DNA from: a virus
Reading direction: 5' to 3' (one strand)
DNA length: 20,468 nucleotides
IMG/VR virus record: IMGVR_UViG_3300034374_002544
Location: 1 to 20,468 of that record
Part shown: in pieces, positions 1-8,148 of the stretch
Position numbering within the stretch: position 1 is the stretch's first letter
Layout: every line of letters begins with the position of its first letter
The notes under the pieces: model-generated
The model's input: only the letters and a program-made list of their open reading frames with translations
Told to the model about the DNA's origin: nothing
Databases searched by the model: none
Translations under genes and position numbers: made by a program

Positions 1-3000
1 TTTTTCAAATGCAATTGCTTTAATTTCACCAGCAATTTGAGCGAGTTCTCGCTCACCCTCAAGCCTGATTTGTAAGAATTGATTTTCGGCAAGCTGTGCG
101 TTCCGAATTTTTTCATTAATTTGCGCAATTTGCTGCTGCATTGCAAGCTGCGCCATAAGTTGCGGCAACTGGCTTTCGCGTTCTTTTTTGGCTTTGCCGG
201 CGCCGGATTTTGTGCTGCTTGGATCGTCATATCCACGAACGCCTGCATTGAGAGGGCGCCCGTCAGTCCTGCGAACCGGGTTTCCTTGAGCGTCGTAAAC
301 AATTCCAGCAACGGTAAAGTCGACCATTTTGCCCTCGTCGTCGACCCGAATACCTTGTCTTTCAATACTGAGGCGAATTTTGAATGTCTTATTGATTCTT
401 GCCAGCTGATTTTCTAGCTCTGCAATCTTCATCTTTAACTGCATTGCCTGTCTTCCGGTCGCCTGCATTCCAGAGCCATTGTCCTCAAGGCTTCTCCTTG
501 CCGCCTCAAGCTGTTTTTCTAGCCGCTGCTGCGTATCTTTTAATTGCTCAGTGCTTCCGACTCCGTTATCAATCAAATCTTTGTATTCTTTTTGCGCTTG
601 ATTGTGCTTATACAGAGCAACGCTTGCGGCAGCAATTCCTGCGGCAAGTGCTACCCAAGGATTAGCAAGGGCTGCAAGGTTGACAGACATAATTGCGCTT
701 GCCGCTCCAGCAGCAAGAACCCCCACTTGCTTTAAGGCCAATGCAATGCCACCAAGTTGAGCAACAAAAGCGACAAGTTTTGCCACTCCTAAAGTGGCAG
801 TAAATCCAGCAACGGCAATTGCAAGTGAGTCAAAATTATTTGCCAATGTCAACACAGCTTCACCAATTTTTGGAAGAGTTGCAACCAGCGCTGGTGAAAT
901 ATTTTCAATAAAATTAACAAATATTTCCTGAAATTGAGCGCCAATTGGTTGCAAGCTTTCGCCGATGGCAATCCGCATATCGTTGAAAGCAATGTTTAGG
1001 CGAGCGCCCGCTTCTTCGCTTGAGCCTGCAATTGCTTGTGCAACATCAGCATATTCCGCCCCAAGCGCTTCAATAAATTTCATCAACTCGTTCAAGCCAA
1101 CTTGTCCCTGTTCAAGCGCTTTTTGCAGCTCAGGCAGGGTCATATCGTTCGCCTTGGCAAACTTGGTAACCGCACCAGGCAAGCGCTCACCAAGCTGACC
1201 GCTTAGTTCTTCAGCGCTTACCTTGCCTTTTGAGAACACTTGCACCATTGCGGTGATGGCGCCGTCAACGTCTTGCGCCGAACCTCCAGTAGCCTTGATT
1301 GCTGCCGTTACATTTTTTAATACCAATTCTGCGTCGCTAATTGGTCCTTTCGCCCCAGTTACTGCAGCGGTTAATTTTGTCATGCCTCCAATTGCTACGT
1401 CCTGAGGCACATTCAAGTTGCGCGTGACATCTTCTGCTGCAGCCATTGCACGATTAAAGTCTGCCTGGCTTTTGACTGCGCTGCGCAACGCAATCTCCAT
1501 TTTTTGGATTTGCGCTGCATAATCCGCAAAACCACCAAGTTGCTGCCTCAGTCCACCAATCTGCGCACCAAAAGCGGCACCAGCAAATGCGCCGCCAACA
1601 CCAAAGGCGCTACCAATTGCACCACCAAGGAAGCCCTCAGGTCCGCCAAAGATGCCGCCGCTAAGCGCAGCACCAGCTGCTTGGCTCATCTGCATGCCGG
1701 TCATGCGGCGGCGGCCCTGCCTGACTTGCAACCTTTCAGACTGAGCATCTAATTCTTGGATGCGCTTGGTTAAGCGATTGAAGTCCCCATCCGCTGGTGA
1801 CAACTGGTTACGCAATGCTGCAATTGCATCGCGCAACTTGCCAATAGAATTTACGCTGCCATTATTTGCCCTTGCAGCATTGTCAATTGCTACTCGATAT
1901 TGACTTAAATCAATCGCTGCGGCTCTTGCAGCGTTCGCTTGCGCTCGATATGCAGCTTCTGGATCGCTAAGACCCGTCGCACCGGAAATACCAGTAGCGG
2001 CAGAAGGCAGCCCCTGCCTCCCCATGAATTCAATAGCGCGTGGATTGCGGAACTGAGCCTCTCCAAAAGTAAATTCAGTCTGTCCAGTCAGCCGGCGAGC
2101 GCCACCACTAATCTCTTGCCCAGTGCCAGCGGCTGTTGTTTGCCCAGCCGCAGGCAGCGCCAACGGAGTAGCAGCAACACCAGCACGCACACGCTGACCA
2201 AGCTCAGCAAGCGCCTGCTCCTGTGCGCGTACTGCCGCACGATTGAAATAGTTCGCTCGCGTCGCAGCATTTGCAGCATTCTCTTGCGCAGTCGCAGCCT
2301 CCGTCGCCATCTGGCCGACGTAGCGATAACTGTCGCCAAGCTTGCGAATTTGCTCAGAAAGCTGAACGCTTTCATTGCTGAGACGAGCAAATTCAGCCTT
2401 GCCCTCAGTCGTTGAAGTGTCGACTTCCTGCAGTCGTCCCTTTAGGAAGCTCAAACGCTGAGCAAGATCAACGGCAGCTTCAGAAGTGCCACGCACACGT
2501 TGCCGATATTCCTCAAGTACTACTGCTTGACGGCCAGCTTCCTCGCGTCCAACTGCTTCAAGCCCAGCAATCTGCGAAGCCATTGAACGACTCAATGGCG
2601 TACCAGCAGGTGCAGCAGCAAAACGCTGCCTTGCCGCAGCTAGTAATTCATTGATTTTTGCGGTCGATAATGATTGAATTTGATCGCGCAGCTTGGTCAG
2701 CGAACGAATCAACCCTTGAACTTCATCGTCAATGCCCGTAAACGACTTCTCAAGCTCAACGCGAGTTTCTTCTGCGGCATTACGCAAACGGTCATAAATA
2801 ATTGCAATGCCAGCACTGGCTGCAATCGCACCGGCACTTGCAGTAGGTCCAAATGCAGTAAATGCATTCGTAACCGCATCCATTGCCTGATCCAGGCCGG
2901 CGACCTTCGCCTGCAATGCAGCAACATTGCTTGCAGCCTCATTGAGCCTTGCAATTGCTTCAGGGCTGACAAGTGCTTGTAGCTTTTCACCAGCAAATGG

Positions 3001-3777
3001 AACAGCACCAAGTCCGCCTTTTAGTCCAGAAAGAGATGCACCAGCACCTTGAATGAGACCAGATAATCCACCAAGCGCACCAGCTCCACCACCAGCAACC
3101 GCGCCACCAACTCCAACTGCAGTGATACCCTCAACAGTTCGAGCAACTTGACCAAAAGCAGTTTTGCTCTGCTCTCCAAGGCGCTTGAACAGATTAATAC
3201 TTTGCTGAATGCCAGTTTGTAGGCCTCCAATGGCGCCCTTGGTCGCATTGACAGCGTTCTTGCCAAAATCAGCAAGCTCTTCCTGCCTTAGCTGACGCAT
3301 TTTGAACGTCAGCGATTCGATGTCAGCCTCGAGATCATTGAAAGCCTGAGAGCTAACCCGTGTTTGACTTTGTAGTTTTTTGAGCTGGGCAATGTATTTT
3401 GCAACTTCAGTCGAGCTGTTTTTTGTCGATGTTGCAGACTTGACCAAAGCATCACGCTGCCTGATCAAGCCTTCGGACGCGCCTTTTAGTTCCTGTTCAA
3501 GACGCTTAATTTCACCGTCAAGTTTTTTGTAAGTCGAACCCGTAATATCAGCCTGACTTTTCAGCTTACGAAAAGCTTCAACCTGACCCTTAATTACCGC
3601 TTCACTGTTATTTGCACTGCGTACATATTCCTTGATCCCATCGGTCGCTTTATTAATTGCATCATCAGTAATATCTATCGTGCTTGTCAGACCCTTGAAT
3701 GCGCTTTTTAGCCGCGTCAGCTCCTCTAGGCCCTGAATGCCAACCTTGATGTCAAGAGGAGCAACCTGCTTAGCCAT
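1..3777 (-). CDS. Tape measure protein, partial (C-terminus beyond the left edge)
   Basis: This frame begins at ATG 3777 with MAKQVAPLDIK and is open for 1259 codons to base 1 with no stop; I checked every in-frame triplet. It is a tail tape measure protein, which sets tail length and is ejected with the DNA. Residues about 740-920 match the conserved tape-measure N-terminal-type domain, including SAEELSGQLGERLPGAV and a following amphipathic stretch. Residues about 975-1070 are strongly hydrophobic and Ala/Gly-rich, with several possible membrane segments, as in tape measure proteins that form a channel. The N-terminal 200 residues and the region after 1075 are charged and predicted coiled coil. 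A Gly/Ala-rich stretch lies near residues 220-265. The start overlaps the end of the upstream chaperone frame by 8 nt, as in lambda T/H. At about 0.15 nm per residue, the visible part alone implies a tail longer than about 185 nm. Confidence 0.93.
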   Translation of the reverse strand, partial: MAKQVAPLDIKVGIQGLEELTRLKSAFKGLTSTIDITDDAINKATDGIKEYVRSANNSEAVIKGQVEAFRKLKSQADITGSTYKKLDGEIKRLEQELKGASEGLIRQRDALVKSATSTKNSSTEVAKYIAQLKKLQSQTRVSSQAFNDLEADIESLTFKMRQLRQEELADFGKNAVNATKGAIGGLQTGIQQSINLFKRLGEQSKTAFGQVARTVEGITAVGVGGAVAGGGAGALGGLSGLIQGAGASLSGLKGGLGAVPFAGEKLQALVSPEAIARLNEAASNVAALQAKVAGLDQAMDAVTNAFTAFGPTASAGAIAASAGIAIIYDRLRNAAEETRVELEKSFTGIDDEVQGLIRSLTKLRDQIQSLSTAKINELLAAARQRFAAAPAGTPLSRSMASQIAGLEAVGREEAGRQAVVLEEYRQRVRGTSEAAVDLAQRLSFLKGRLQEVDTSTTEGKAEFARLSNESVQLSEQIRKLGDSYRYVGQMATEAATAQENAANAATRANYFNRAAVRAQEQALAELGQRVRAGVAATPLALPAAGQTTAAGTGQEISGGARRLTGQTEFTFGEAQFRNPRAIEFMGRQGLPSAATGISGATGLSDPEAAYRAQANAARAAAIDLSQYRVAIDNAARANNGSVNSIGKLRDAIAALRNQLSPADGDFNRLTKRIQELDAQSERLQVRQGRRRMTGMQMSQAAGAALSGGIFGGPEGFLGGAIGSAFGVGGAFAGAAFGAQIGGLRQQLGGFADYAAQIQKMEIALRSAVKSQADFNRAMAAAEDVTRNLNVPQDVAIGGMTKLTAAVTGAKGPISDAELVLKNVTAAIKATGGSAQDVDGAITAMVQVFSKGKVSAEELSGQLGERLPGAVTKFAKANDMTLPELQKALEQGQVGLNELMKFIEALGAEYADVAQAIAGSSEEAGARLNIAFNDMRIAIGESLQPIGAQFQEIFVNFIENISPALVATLPKIGEAVLTLANNFDSLAIAVAGFTATLGVAKLVAFVAQLGGIALALKQVGVLAAGAASAIMSVNLAALANPWVALAAGIAAASVALYKHNQAQKEYKDLIDNGVGSTEQLKDTQQRLEKQLEAARRSLEDNGSGMQATGRQAMQLKMKIAELENQLARINKTFKIRLSIERQGIRVDDEGKMVDFTVAGIVYDAQGNPVRRTDGRPLNAGVRGYDDPSSTKSGAGKAKKERESQLPQLMAQLAMQQQIAQINEKIRNAQLAENQFLQIRLEGERELAQIAGEIKAIAFEK

Positions 3778-4431
3778 CTTTTTTGTTTAGCTCACTCAAG
3801 GCCGCCGCTTCCATGACTTGAATATCTTCAAGCAGGAGCCGCTTGTCCTTCACATCATAAAGCTGACTCACCCATTGGAGCACTTCATATTTCAAGCCAA
3901 CGTAGCCACCCATTGTGACGTTCCATTGAGTTTGCATTTTTAGGAAAATTTCTAAACATTCCCAATTCTCCTCCCACACCTCAAAATGCTCTGATTCATC
4001 GCGGCGCTGTTCATTTGGAAGCCTGATGCCAAAGGCGGCAGCATCATCCGCAGTTTTGTCTTCTACGATTTTGCCGCCCTTGGCCCAATAAAGCGCCGCT
4101 TCCTTCAGTTTCCCTGGCGGGCACCTTCAAATGTCTCGGTGTACGCCTTCAGCACACCACGAATCCAATAGGGATCATCCGAAAGCTCACGCATGGCCTC
4201 AATCGAAAAAGGCAGCTCCTTGCCATCCTCGTCTTGGATGCCTTCCCATCCCACCATGATCACCTTCAACAAGTCGAGTTCGCCCTTCTCTCCAAGCTTC
4301 TGAAATTCCTTGCGGCCAACACGCTTGAATTTCGCGTCAAAGGTCACCGTGTCAAAAGTGCCGCCGTCACTAGGCTCTTCGATGCTGACCGGCCAAGAAA
4401 AGACCTTAACTTTTTTACGAACAAATGCCAT
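3770..4431 (-). CDS. Tail assembly chaperone, -1 frameshift fusion (lambda gpGT-like)
   Basis: If ribosomes slip by -1 at GGGAAAC (4114 to 4108), translation bypasses the TGA at 4107-4105 and continues from CTG at 4108 for 112 more codons to TAA at 3772-3770. The fusion is about 220 residues. The second frame is open from just after a TGA at 4129-4127 and has no good independent start before GTG 3979. The extension contains KLKEAALYWAKGGK and, near its end, TQWNVTMGGYVGLKYEVL, which resembles the DUF1799 family of T-like frameshift products. In lambda, the T domain recruits the major tail protein to the tape measure, and the G:GT ratio matters for assembly. The fusion has not been measured here; it is inferred from frame, heptamer and position. 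Confidence 0.85.
4105..4431 (-). CDS. Tail assembly chaperone, short form (lambda gpG-like)
   Basis: A 108-residue protein starting MAFVRKKVKVFSWPV and ending in GARQGN. It sits just before the tape measure gene and just after the major tail protein, the fixed position of the gpG-type chaperone, which coats the tape measure during tail assembly. The sequence has the charged, mixed alpha/beta character of phage tail assembly chaperones, with a conserved-looking C-terminal segment around DDPYWIRGVLKAY. I chose ATG 4431. A GTG at 4464 is in frame, but it would begin in the U-tract side of the terminator at 4470-4494. No strong Shine-Dalgarno sequence precedes 4431; the nearest is GGAG about 17 nt upstream. 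The last two sense codons form a -1 slippery site that makes the longer fusion. Confidence 0.85.
   Translation of the reverse strand: MAFVRKKVKVFSWPVSIEEPSDGGTFDTVTFDAKFKRVGRKEFQKLGEKGELDLLKVIMVGWEGIQDEDGKELPFSIEAMRELSDDPYWIRGVLKAYTETFEGARQGN
4108..4114 (-). other. -1 programmed frameshift slippery heptamer GGGAAAC
   Basis: On the minus strand the short chaperone frame reads CAG GGA AAC TGA. GGGAAAC fits X XXY YYZ exactly in the zero frame and lies directly before the stop. Re-pairing to GGG AAA continues into the T-like frame. Lambda uses GGGAAAG at the same place. I did not find an obvious downstream pseudoknot. Confidence 0.88.
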
Positions 4432-4469
4432 GCGTAATGGACGCGATACTCCAACAGCATACACCCGAC

Positions 4470-4494
4470 AAAAAGGGGCCGCATTAGCGGCCCC
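4470..4494 (-). terminator. Intrinsic terminator after the major tail protein gene
   Basis: A perfect 8-bp GC stem, GGGGCCGC with GCGGCCCC (4475-4482 and 4487-4494), with a 4-nt loop. On the minus strand it is followed by five U residues (4474-4470). It lies 28 nt after the major tail protein stop. It probably limits transcription into the chaperone and tape measure genes, which are needed in fewer copies. Confidence 0.85.
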
Positions 4495-4522
4495 GTGCCC
4501 TCAGTCTTCAATCACATCCTAA

Positions 4523-5458
4523 TCAGGTGTAAACGAAGCTGAACTCATCGTTACCAGATGTTGACGGAACACAGGTGAACGGGATGGTCAGCATGTGGAT
4601 GCCATCCTGATCGCTGTAGCTCACATCGCCGATATCGACTCGGGTAGAGGCGAAATCGAAGATGTTGCCAGCGGTCTGACCGTGCTGGAACAACAGGTTA
4701 CCCAGGGTGCCGTCGCTCAGCGCTGCAGTGAAGTAGTCCTTCTGAGCAATGGTCGGGGCTTCGATCACGACGCTTCCGGTGCTGGCACGATCGGTCAGCA
4801 GCACCTGCTTGGTGCAGTTGATCAGATCGCGATACACAAGAGTGTTGCCGATGTCGAAAGTCACCGACTGGAGGCAGCCGCTATAGGACAGCAGCTCGAA
4901 GCCAGTCGTGTTGCCCTGCTTGGCGATCACAGGCGTTGCTTGGTCCGCGTAGGTGACAGAGGGAGCAGCGGTATCAGTCGGTGCGTTGTACACACCAGTG
5001 AAGGTGAAATCAATAGAAGGGATTTCACCCACTGCCATGTTCAGCGTGAAAGTACCGCGAGCACCGGTCACCTTATGCAGCACGCCATCAATGTTGTAAT
5101 AGATGGTGCAGCTACCGAAGCTGGAGCTAACAGGCGCATAAGTTGCACTAGTACCAGCAGAAATGGTTTCACTCATGCCGCAAGCAAGCAGAGCCTTGCC
5201 ATAGCGAGGAGCGGTGCCAGCAGTACCAGAACCAGCAAGCTCAACGCTGAAGGTGCATTCAACGCGAGTGTTGGCCAGGAGCTGCTCAGATGCACCCAAA
5301 TAAGGGCGCACAAGGTCGCGGCTTACGACATCACTCTGCAGGGGAGTGATGTTCAAATCCCGCACCAGAATGGCGTCGGCGCCGTCTGGAGTCGGATCCG
5401 TCCCGTAAGTGCCTTCCGATTCCAGAAGAATCAGGCGTTTCCGAGTTAGAAGGGGCAT
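4523..5458 (-). CDS. Major tail tube protein
   Basis: A 311-residue protein starting MPLLTRKRLILLESEGTYG and continuing with TDPTPDGADAILV. The opening, with a tube-type N-terminal strand and a Thr/Pro/Asp loop, resembles the phage tail tube protein family that polymerises into hexameric rings around the tape measure. The rest is beta-rich with many Thr, Ser and Gly, has almost no long helices, and ends in FSFVYT. It is preceded by AGAGGT about 10 nt before ATG 5458. A TAA at 5467-5465, in frame just upstream, excludes a longer start. An intrinsic terminator follows, and the chaperone genes come next, as expected for this gene. A long open frame on the opposite strand inside it is a shadow. 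The identification rests on order and composition rather than a catalytic motif. Confidence 0.85.
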   Translation of the reverse strand: MPLLTRKRLILLESEGTYGTDPTPDGADAILVRDLNITPLQSDVVSRDLVRPYLGASEQLLANTRVECTFSVELAGSGTAGTAPRYGKALLACGMSETISAGTSATYAPVSSSFGSCTIYYNIDGVLHKVTGARGTFTLNMAVGEIPSIDFTFTGVYNAPTDTAAPSVTYADQATPVIAKQGNTTGFELLSYSGCLQSVTFDIGNTLVYRDLINCTKQVLLTDRASTGSVVIEAPTIAQKDYFTAALSDGTLGNLLFQHGQTAGNIFDFASTRVDIGDVSYSDQDGIHMLTIPFTCVPSTSGNDEFSFVYT

Positions 5459-5567
5459 TGGAAATTACCTCTGGTCGTTCAGGTGGCAGCGTCCGTGAAA
5501 CAAGGGTACGAACGCCTGTCTCGGGGTCAAGGATGTACGAGCCACCTTGCCCTTGAAACTCATCCAT
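5331..5567 (-). CDS. Small protein overlapping the major tail protein start
   Basis: A 78-codon frame starting MDEFQGQGGSYILDPETG. The first 36 residues precede the major tail protein start; the remainder overlaps that gene in another frame by 128 nt. The N-terminus (GQGGSYxLDPxTG, then a basic Thr/Arg segment) resembles very short proteins often seen between the tail terminator and the major tail protein in phages, so I think the frame is real. The C-terminal part is Arg/Ser/His-rich (a run of five Arg) and looks like a by-product of the overlapping capsomer-type gene. No clear Shine-Dalgarno sequence precedes ATG 5567. The function is unknown. Confidence 0.5.
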   Translation of the reverse strand: MDEFQGQGGSYILDPETGVRTLVSRTLPPERPEVISNAPSNSETPDSSGIGRHLRDGSDSRRRRRHSGAGFEHHSPAE

Positions 5568-5595
5568 TACTGTAAATCGGGTGGCTTATCAGACT

Positions 5596-6021
5596 TTAGG
5601 ACGACAAACTCGCAACACTCGTTCTGTATTGAACGATATAATCATTAAAAATTACTCCTGCAGGCTGATCGGCGTCGACAAGGGTGAATGACACCTCATC
5701 AGGCTGCACGTCAATCGCGTAACCACCAACAGTTAAGTCACGCACCATCCTGGCGTGCATATCCTCAATTACTGCATCAGCAATCTGATCTGGAACGTCT
5801 CCCCTCACGATCACGCTAACCCTGACCCGCATTCGCCAATCCAACGTCGGCAAACTTGTGTTCTGCGTTGGCGTGTCGCTGATTGGTTCCACCACAATCG
5901 CTGGCGACTCAGCACGTTGCACAGCGGTTACGCGACTTCGATAAACACGACCGTTCACTCCCGCAGTCGGCGTCAACGCGGTAGTAATCGCTCGCAAAAT
6001 TCGCTCACGCTTGGTCACCAT
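5596..6021 (-). CDS. Tail terminator / tail completion protein (gpU-like)
   Basis: A 141-residue protein starting MVTKRERILRAITTALTP. It has the layout of minor tail proteins of the gpU type, which cap the tail tube and join it to the head: an N-terminal helix, an exposed RVYRSR segment, a central strand pair (WRMRVRVSVIVRG), a helix (ADAVIEDMHARMVRD) and a C-terminal strand ending in YIVQYRTS. It lies between the connector-type genes and the major tail protein, the usual place. GAGG precedes the ATG by about 6 nt, inside the end of the small gene 6005-6175, which it overlaps by 17 nt. The family assignment is by pattern and position. Confidence 0.72.
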   Translation of the reverse strand: MVTKRERILRAITTALTPTAGVNGRVYRSRVTAVQRAESPAIVVEPISDTPTQNTSLPTLDWRMRVRVSVIVRGDVPDQIADAVIEDMHARMVRDLTVGGYAIDVQPDEVSFTLVDADQPAGVIFNDYIVQYRTSVASLSS

Positions 6022-6175
6022 TGAATCCTCGCTGGGGAAGCTTGCCGAACGGCCCAGGATCTGCGCCGCCGCTCACAATTGATTTCGCTCGATAATAAAT
6101 GTAACAGTCCGTTTTGCCCGCCACCTCCAAAGCCTGCATCACCTTGACCCAGTTTTTGAAAGTTTCGCGGTCCAT
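6005..6175 (-). CDS. Small hypothetical protein, 56 residues
   Basis: This short frame starts at ATG 6175 with MDRETFKNWVKVMQALEVAG and ends at TGA 6007-6005. AAGG lies about 3 nt before the start. It begins 4 nt after the stop of the fibre-like gene 6180-6791 and overlaps the tail completion gene by 17 nt, so it is packed as a genuine operon member. The N-terminal half is helical and charged. The C-terminal half is Gly/Pro-rich (GGADPGPFGKLPQRGF) and probably extended. I do not recognise a family; a small head-tail joining or completion factor is possible from its place. Confidence 0.62.
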   Translation of the reverse strand: MDRETFKNWVKVMQALEVAGKTDCYIYYRAKSIVSGGADPGPFGKLPQRGFNGDQA

Positions 6176-6179
6176 AGCC

Positions 6180-6791
6180 TTACGCCTTGACCTCTATTGC
6201 GCTTATTCTTCCGCGCTGAAATTGAATCGTCGTTGTATCACCAATATTTGCAATATATAGCGCAACCTCGTCACCATCTGCCAGTTCAACCATCCAGAAG
6301 CAGAACAGCTTTGCAATCTGTCCCGTAGAACCGCTAAATGCACGGCACTCAGACTGGTCAATGCCAACGCCATTTTTAGCTAGCTTGATGCCAAGTGTAT
6401 GGTTATTGCCGGCATAGGCGTCCATGCTTGCCTGCACCATGAACAACTTGGTGGCGCCGCTGTCATTCTTCAAACCAAACGTATCGCTCGTTCCCAGCAC
6501 CACCTGATAATCCGTTGCGCTATCAAAAGTCGCAGTCAGACCAGTGCTTTGATACGTTCCAGCTTGCGCAATCGCAATAGTCCCAGCGGTGGTCTTGCTG
6601 GCCTGTCCTCTTGCCAGCACACCCTCGATGTAATACGGAAGTGCCGCCCAAGCACTAACACCATTTCCTACCTTGTATTTCCGCGTATCAGTCTCAATAC
6701 CCATTTCGCCTTCAAGCAAAATCGGGTTATTAGCAGTCCACTGAGCAGCGCTGCCATTACGAATTAAGAATCGAGTGATTGTGTCGCTCAT
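6180..6791 (-). CDS. Receptor-binding-like protein: trimeric-knob N-terminus plus TNF/C1q-like domain
   Basis: A 203-residue protein. Residues 1-55 (FLIRNGSAAQWTANNPILLEG, then EMGIETDTRKYKVGNG and W..LPYY) match the N-terminal knob motif shared by the major tropism determinant and phage fibre or hyaluronidase-type proteins, which anchors trimeric adhesins. Residues about 60-203 look like a TNF/C1q-type jelly roll: AGTYQSTG, LGIKLAKNGVGID, and VELADGDEVALYIANIGDT near the end. It is probably a trimeric surface adhesin. Its ATG overlaps the upstream connector-like gene by ATGA. The position, between joining genes, is odd for a tail fibre. No diversity-generating reverse transcriptase or template repeat is in the window. 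Confidence 0.75.
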   Translation of the reverse strand: MSDTITRFLIRNGSAAQWTANNPILLEGEMGIETDTRKYKVGNGVSAWAALPYYIEGVLARGQASKTTAGTIAIAQAGTYQSTGLTATFDSATDYQVVLGTSDTFGLKNDSGATKLFMVQASMDAYAGNNHTLGIKLAKNGVGIDQSECRAFSGSTGQIAKLFCFWMVELADGDEVALYIANIGDTTTIQFQRGRISAIEVKA

Positions 6792-7204
6792 GGAGCACCG
6801 CCGTTAAGTACGTTTCCGGCCACATACTCAGTCGCAGGGCCGCCTCCATCAAGAATAACCAAGCTCTCTGTATCGACACCATCCCCATCAAGCACTGCAG
6901 GCGACACGTCCGCCAACACAGGCGTCGCGCTGCGTTGCAGCATCAAATCACAAAACCTCCCATCATCAAGCAATTCAACTGATCGCACCGTGTAAGGCAG
7001 GCCATCAACGTTGACTCCCGCTCCATATTGCAAATCACCAAACAGGCTCGCAAGGCAGGTGACCTTGTAATCGGTCGTCAGCACCACACCATCCGCCACC
7101 ATCTCACTTGGCATGTCAAGGATCCCAAGCCCACTCGCTGATCCAGCCGAAATCGGTACACCGAAATCGGCGAGGAATACACTCAAGTCTTCAGTGAATG
7201 CCAT
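6788..7204 (-). CDS. Head-tail joining protein (gpFII-like), probable
   Basis: A 138-residue protein. I took ATG 7204 (MAFTEDLSVFLADFGVP) rather than the TTG at 7210. The sequence around the start, with a helix followed by a beta-rich domain (AGVNVDGLPYTVRSVELLDDGRFCDLMLQRS), resembles the small head-tail joining proteins related to lambda gpFII, which sit at the bottom of the connector. The C-terminal 35 residues are Gly/Asp-rich and extended, beyond the usual length of the family. It overlaps the next gene by ATGA. An 83-nt gap precedes it, with no convincing promoter. The assignment is by pattern. Confidence 0.6.
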   Translation of the reverse strand: MAFTEDLSVFLADFGVPISAGSASGLGILDMPSEMVADGVVLTTDYKVTCLASLFGDLQYGAGVNVDGLPYTVRSVELLDDGRFCDLMLQRSATPVLADVSPAVLDGDGVDTESLVILDGGGPATEYVAGNVLNGGAP

Positions 7205-7287
7205 CAGCAATAGCAGGCCCGATGCCAGGGCAGAGCGGGAACAAATGAATTCTAGCCTGTATTAGTCGGGGACACTAGGAGTGCGGG

Positions 7288-8148
7288 TTAAGGCACAGGA
7301 ACTGCGGTTTTATATGGGTGATCAGCAGGGAGGTTTGCAGTGAGTCCCCATTTGTGGGCTAGGTAGCCTTCTAGTTTTTGGCGATTCGTTGTCCTCAGCA
7401 GCGTAGAGCTTACAATCACTTCAGCAAATTTAATGGCTGGACTGTAACCAAGTGCGCCAGAAAATCTCACCGCCCCGAAATGAAGATCACTATCAGTAGC
7501 GTAACCAGTACTAGATGGGGCGGTGTTGGTAGATGTTGTAATCTGGTTTGCCAGATTTAGTTCTATTTGCAACCCGTTCGCGAATAACAAAGTGCCATTA
7601 GTGGAGTTTTTGCTATTTAGTATTTGCGCTGTATTTGCTGCACGTGCATACGAATTACTGCCTAAGCGACCCAAGCCAAAGGATGTAGACTCAAAAAAAG
7701 TCACGATAGACTCTCCCGATAGAACTCCGGTTCCACTTACTAGAGCTTGACCTCTGGCACTTGGATAAATTCCACTGCTACTCCCCAGATTGCCGTATCC
7801 CCAAAAAAGGGCGCTACTTGTATCAGCCGCTGCTGCAGCAGTTGTTTGCGTCACCATGTAGACATCTAACGCATTGAAGCTACCGATTCCCGTGATGGAA
7901 GACGTAAAGCTATCGCCAGTGCCATCAAGTTGGACCGCTGGCTTGTTGGTACTCATACCAGTGGCGCTGTAGGTAGGGTTGCCAGCAGCAGTTGCATTAT
8001 GGCCATTCCCACTTTTGTCAGTCCAAGTAGTAACAGCACCACCGCTCTCAGTAATCGTGCTTGCATCCGCAGCATCCAGCCACAGCGCCGTATCAATATC
8101 AGCCGGTGTCCAGTTGTTCTTCTGAGTCCCCGTAATAATCCAGCTCAT
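7288..8148 (-). CDS. LamG/concanavalin-like lectin domain protein (probable adhesin)
   Basis: A 286-residue protein beginning MSWIITGTQKNNWTPADID, followed by ALWLDAADASTITESGG and TTWTDKSGNGHNAT. These motifs, together with EGYLAHKWGL at residues 260-269 and HPYK near the end, are hallmarks of a LamG-like jelly roll found in phage and bacterial surface proteins that bind glycans. It is likely an adhesin or fibre tip. A strong GGAGGTG lies 5 nt before its ATG, inside the preceding micro-ORF, with which it overlaps by ATGA. The stop is followed by 83 nt without a gene. The ligand cannot be told from sequence. Confidence 0.8.
   Translation of the reverse strand: MSWIITGTQKNNWTPADIDTALWLDAADASTITESGGAVTTWTDKSGNGHNATAAGNPTYSATGMSTNKPAVQLDGTGDSFTSSITGIGSFNALDVYMVTQTTAAAAADTSSALFWGYGNLGSSSGIYPSARGQALVSGTGVLSGESIVTFFESTSFGLGRLGSNSYARAANTAQILNSKNSTNGTLLFANGLQIELNLANQITTSTNTAPSSTGYATDSDLHFGAVRFSGALGYSPAIKFAEVIVSSTLLRTTNRQKLEGYLAHKWGLTANLPADHPYKTAVPVP

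Noticed and set aside
4432-4464. GTG 4464 as the start of the gpG-like chaperone
   Set aside because: It falls at the terminator end and adds 11 residues (VYAVGVSRPLR) that do not look like the family; ATG 4431 gives the usual start MAFVRKK.
4595-5449. Long open frame of 284 codons on the plus strand, antisense to the major tail protein
   Set aside because: It lies entirely within the tail protein gene, has no ribosome binding site, and its translation has no recognisable domain. The minus-strand gene has good family and context support.
6180-6791. Diversity-generating retroelement, suggested by the major-tropism-determinant-like N-terminus
   Set aside because: No reverse transcriptase, template repeat or variable-region adenine bias is seen in the window; the C-terminal domain looks TNF/C1q-like rather than C-type lectin.
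7205-7287. TAGAAT (minus strand, 7254-7249) as a promoter for the connector-like gene
   Set aside because: The -10-like hexamer is not accompanied by a recognisable -35 box, so I do not call a promoter in this 83-nt gap.
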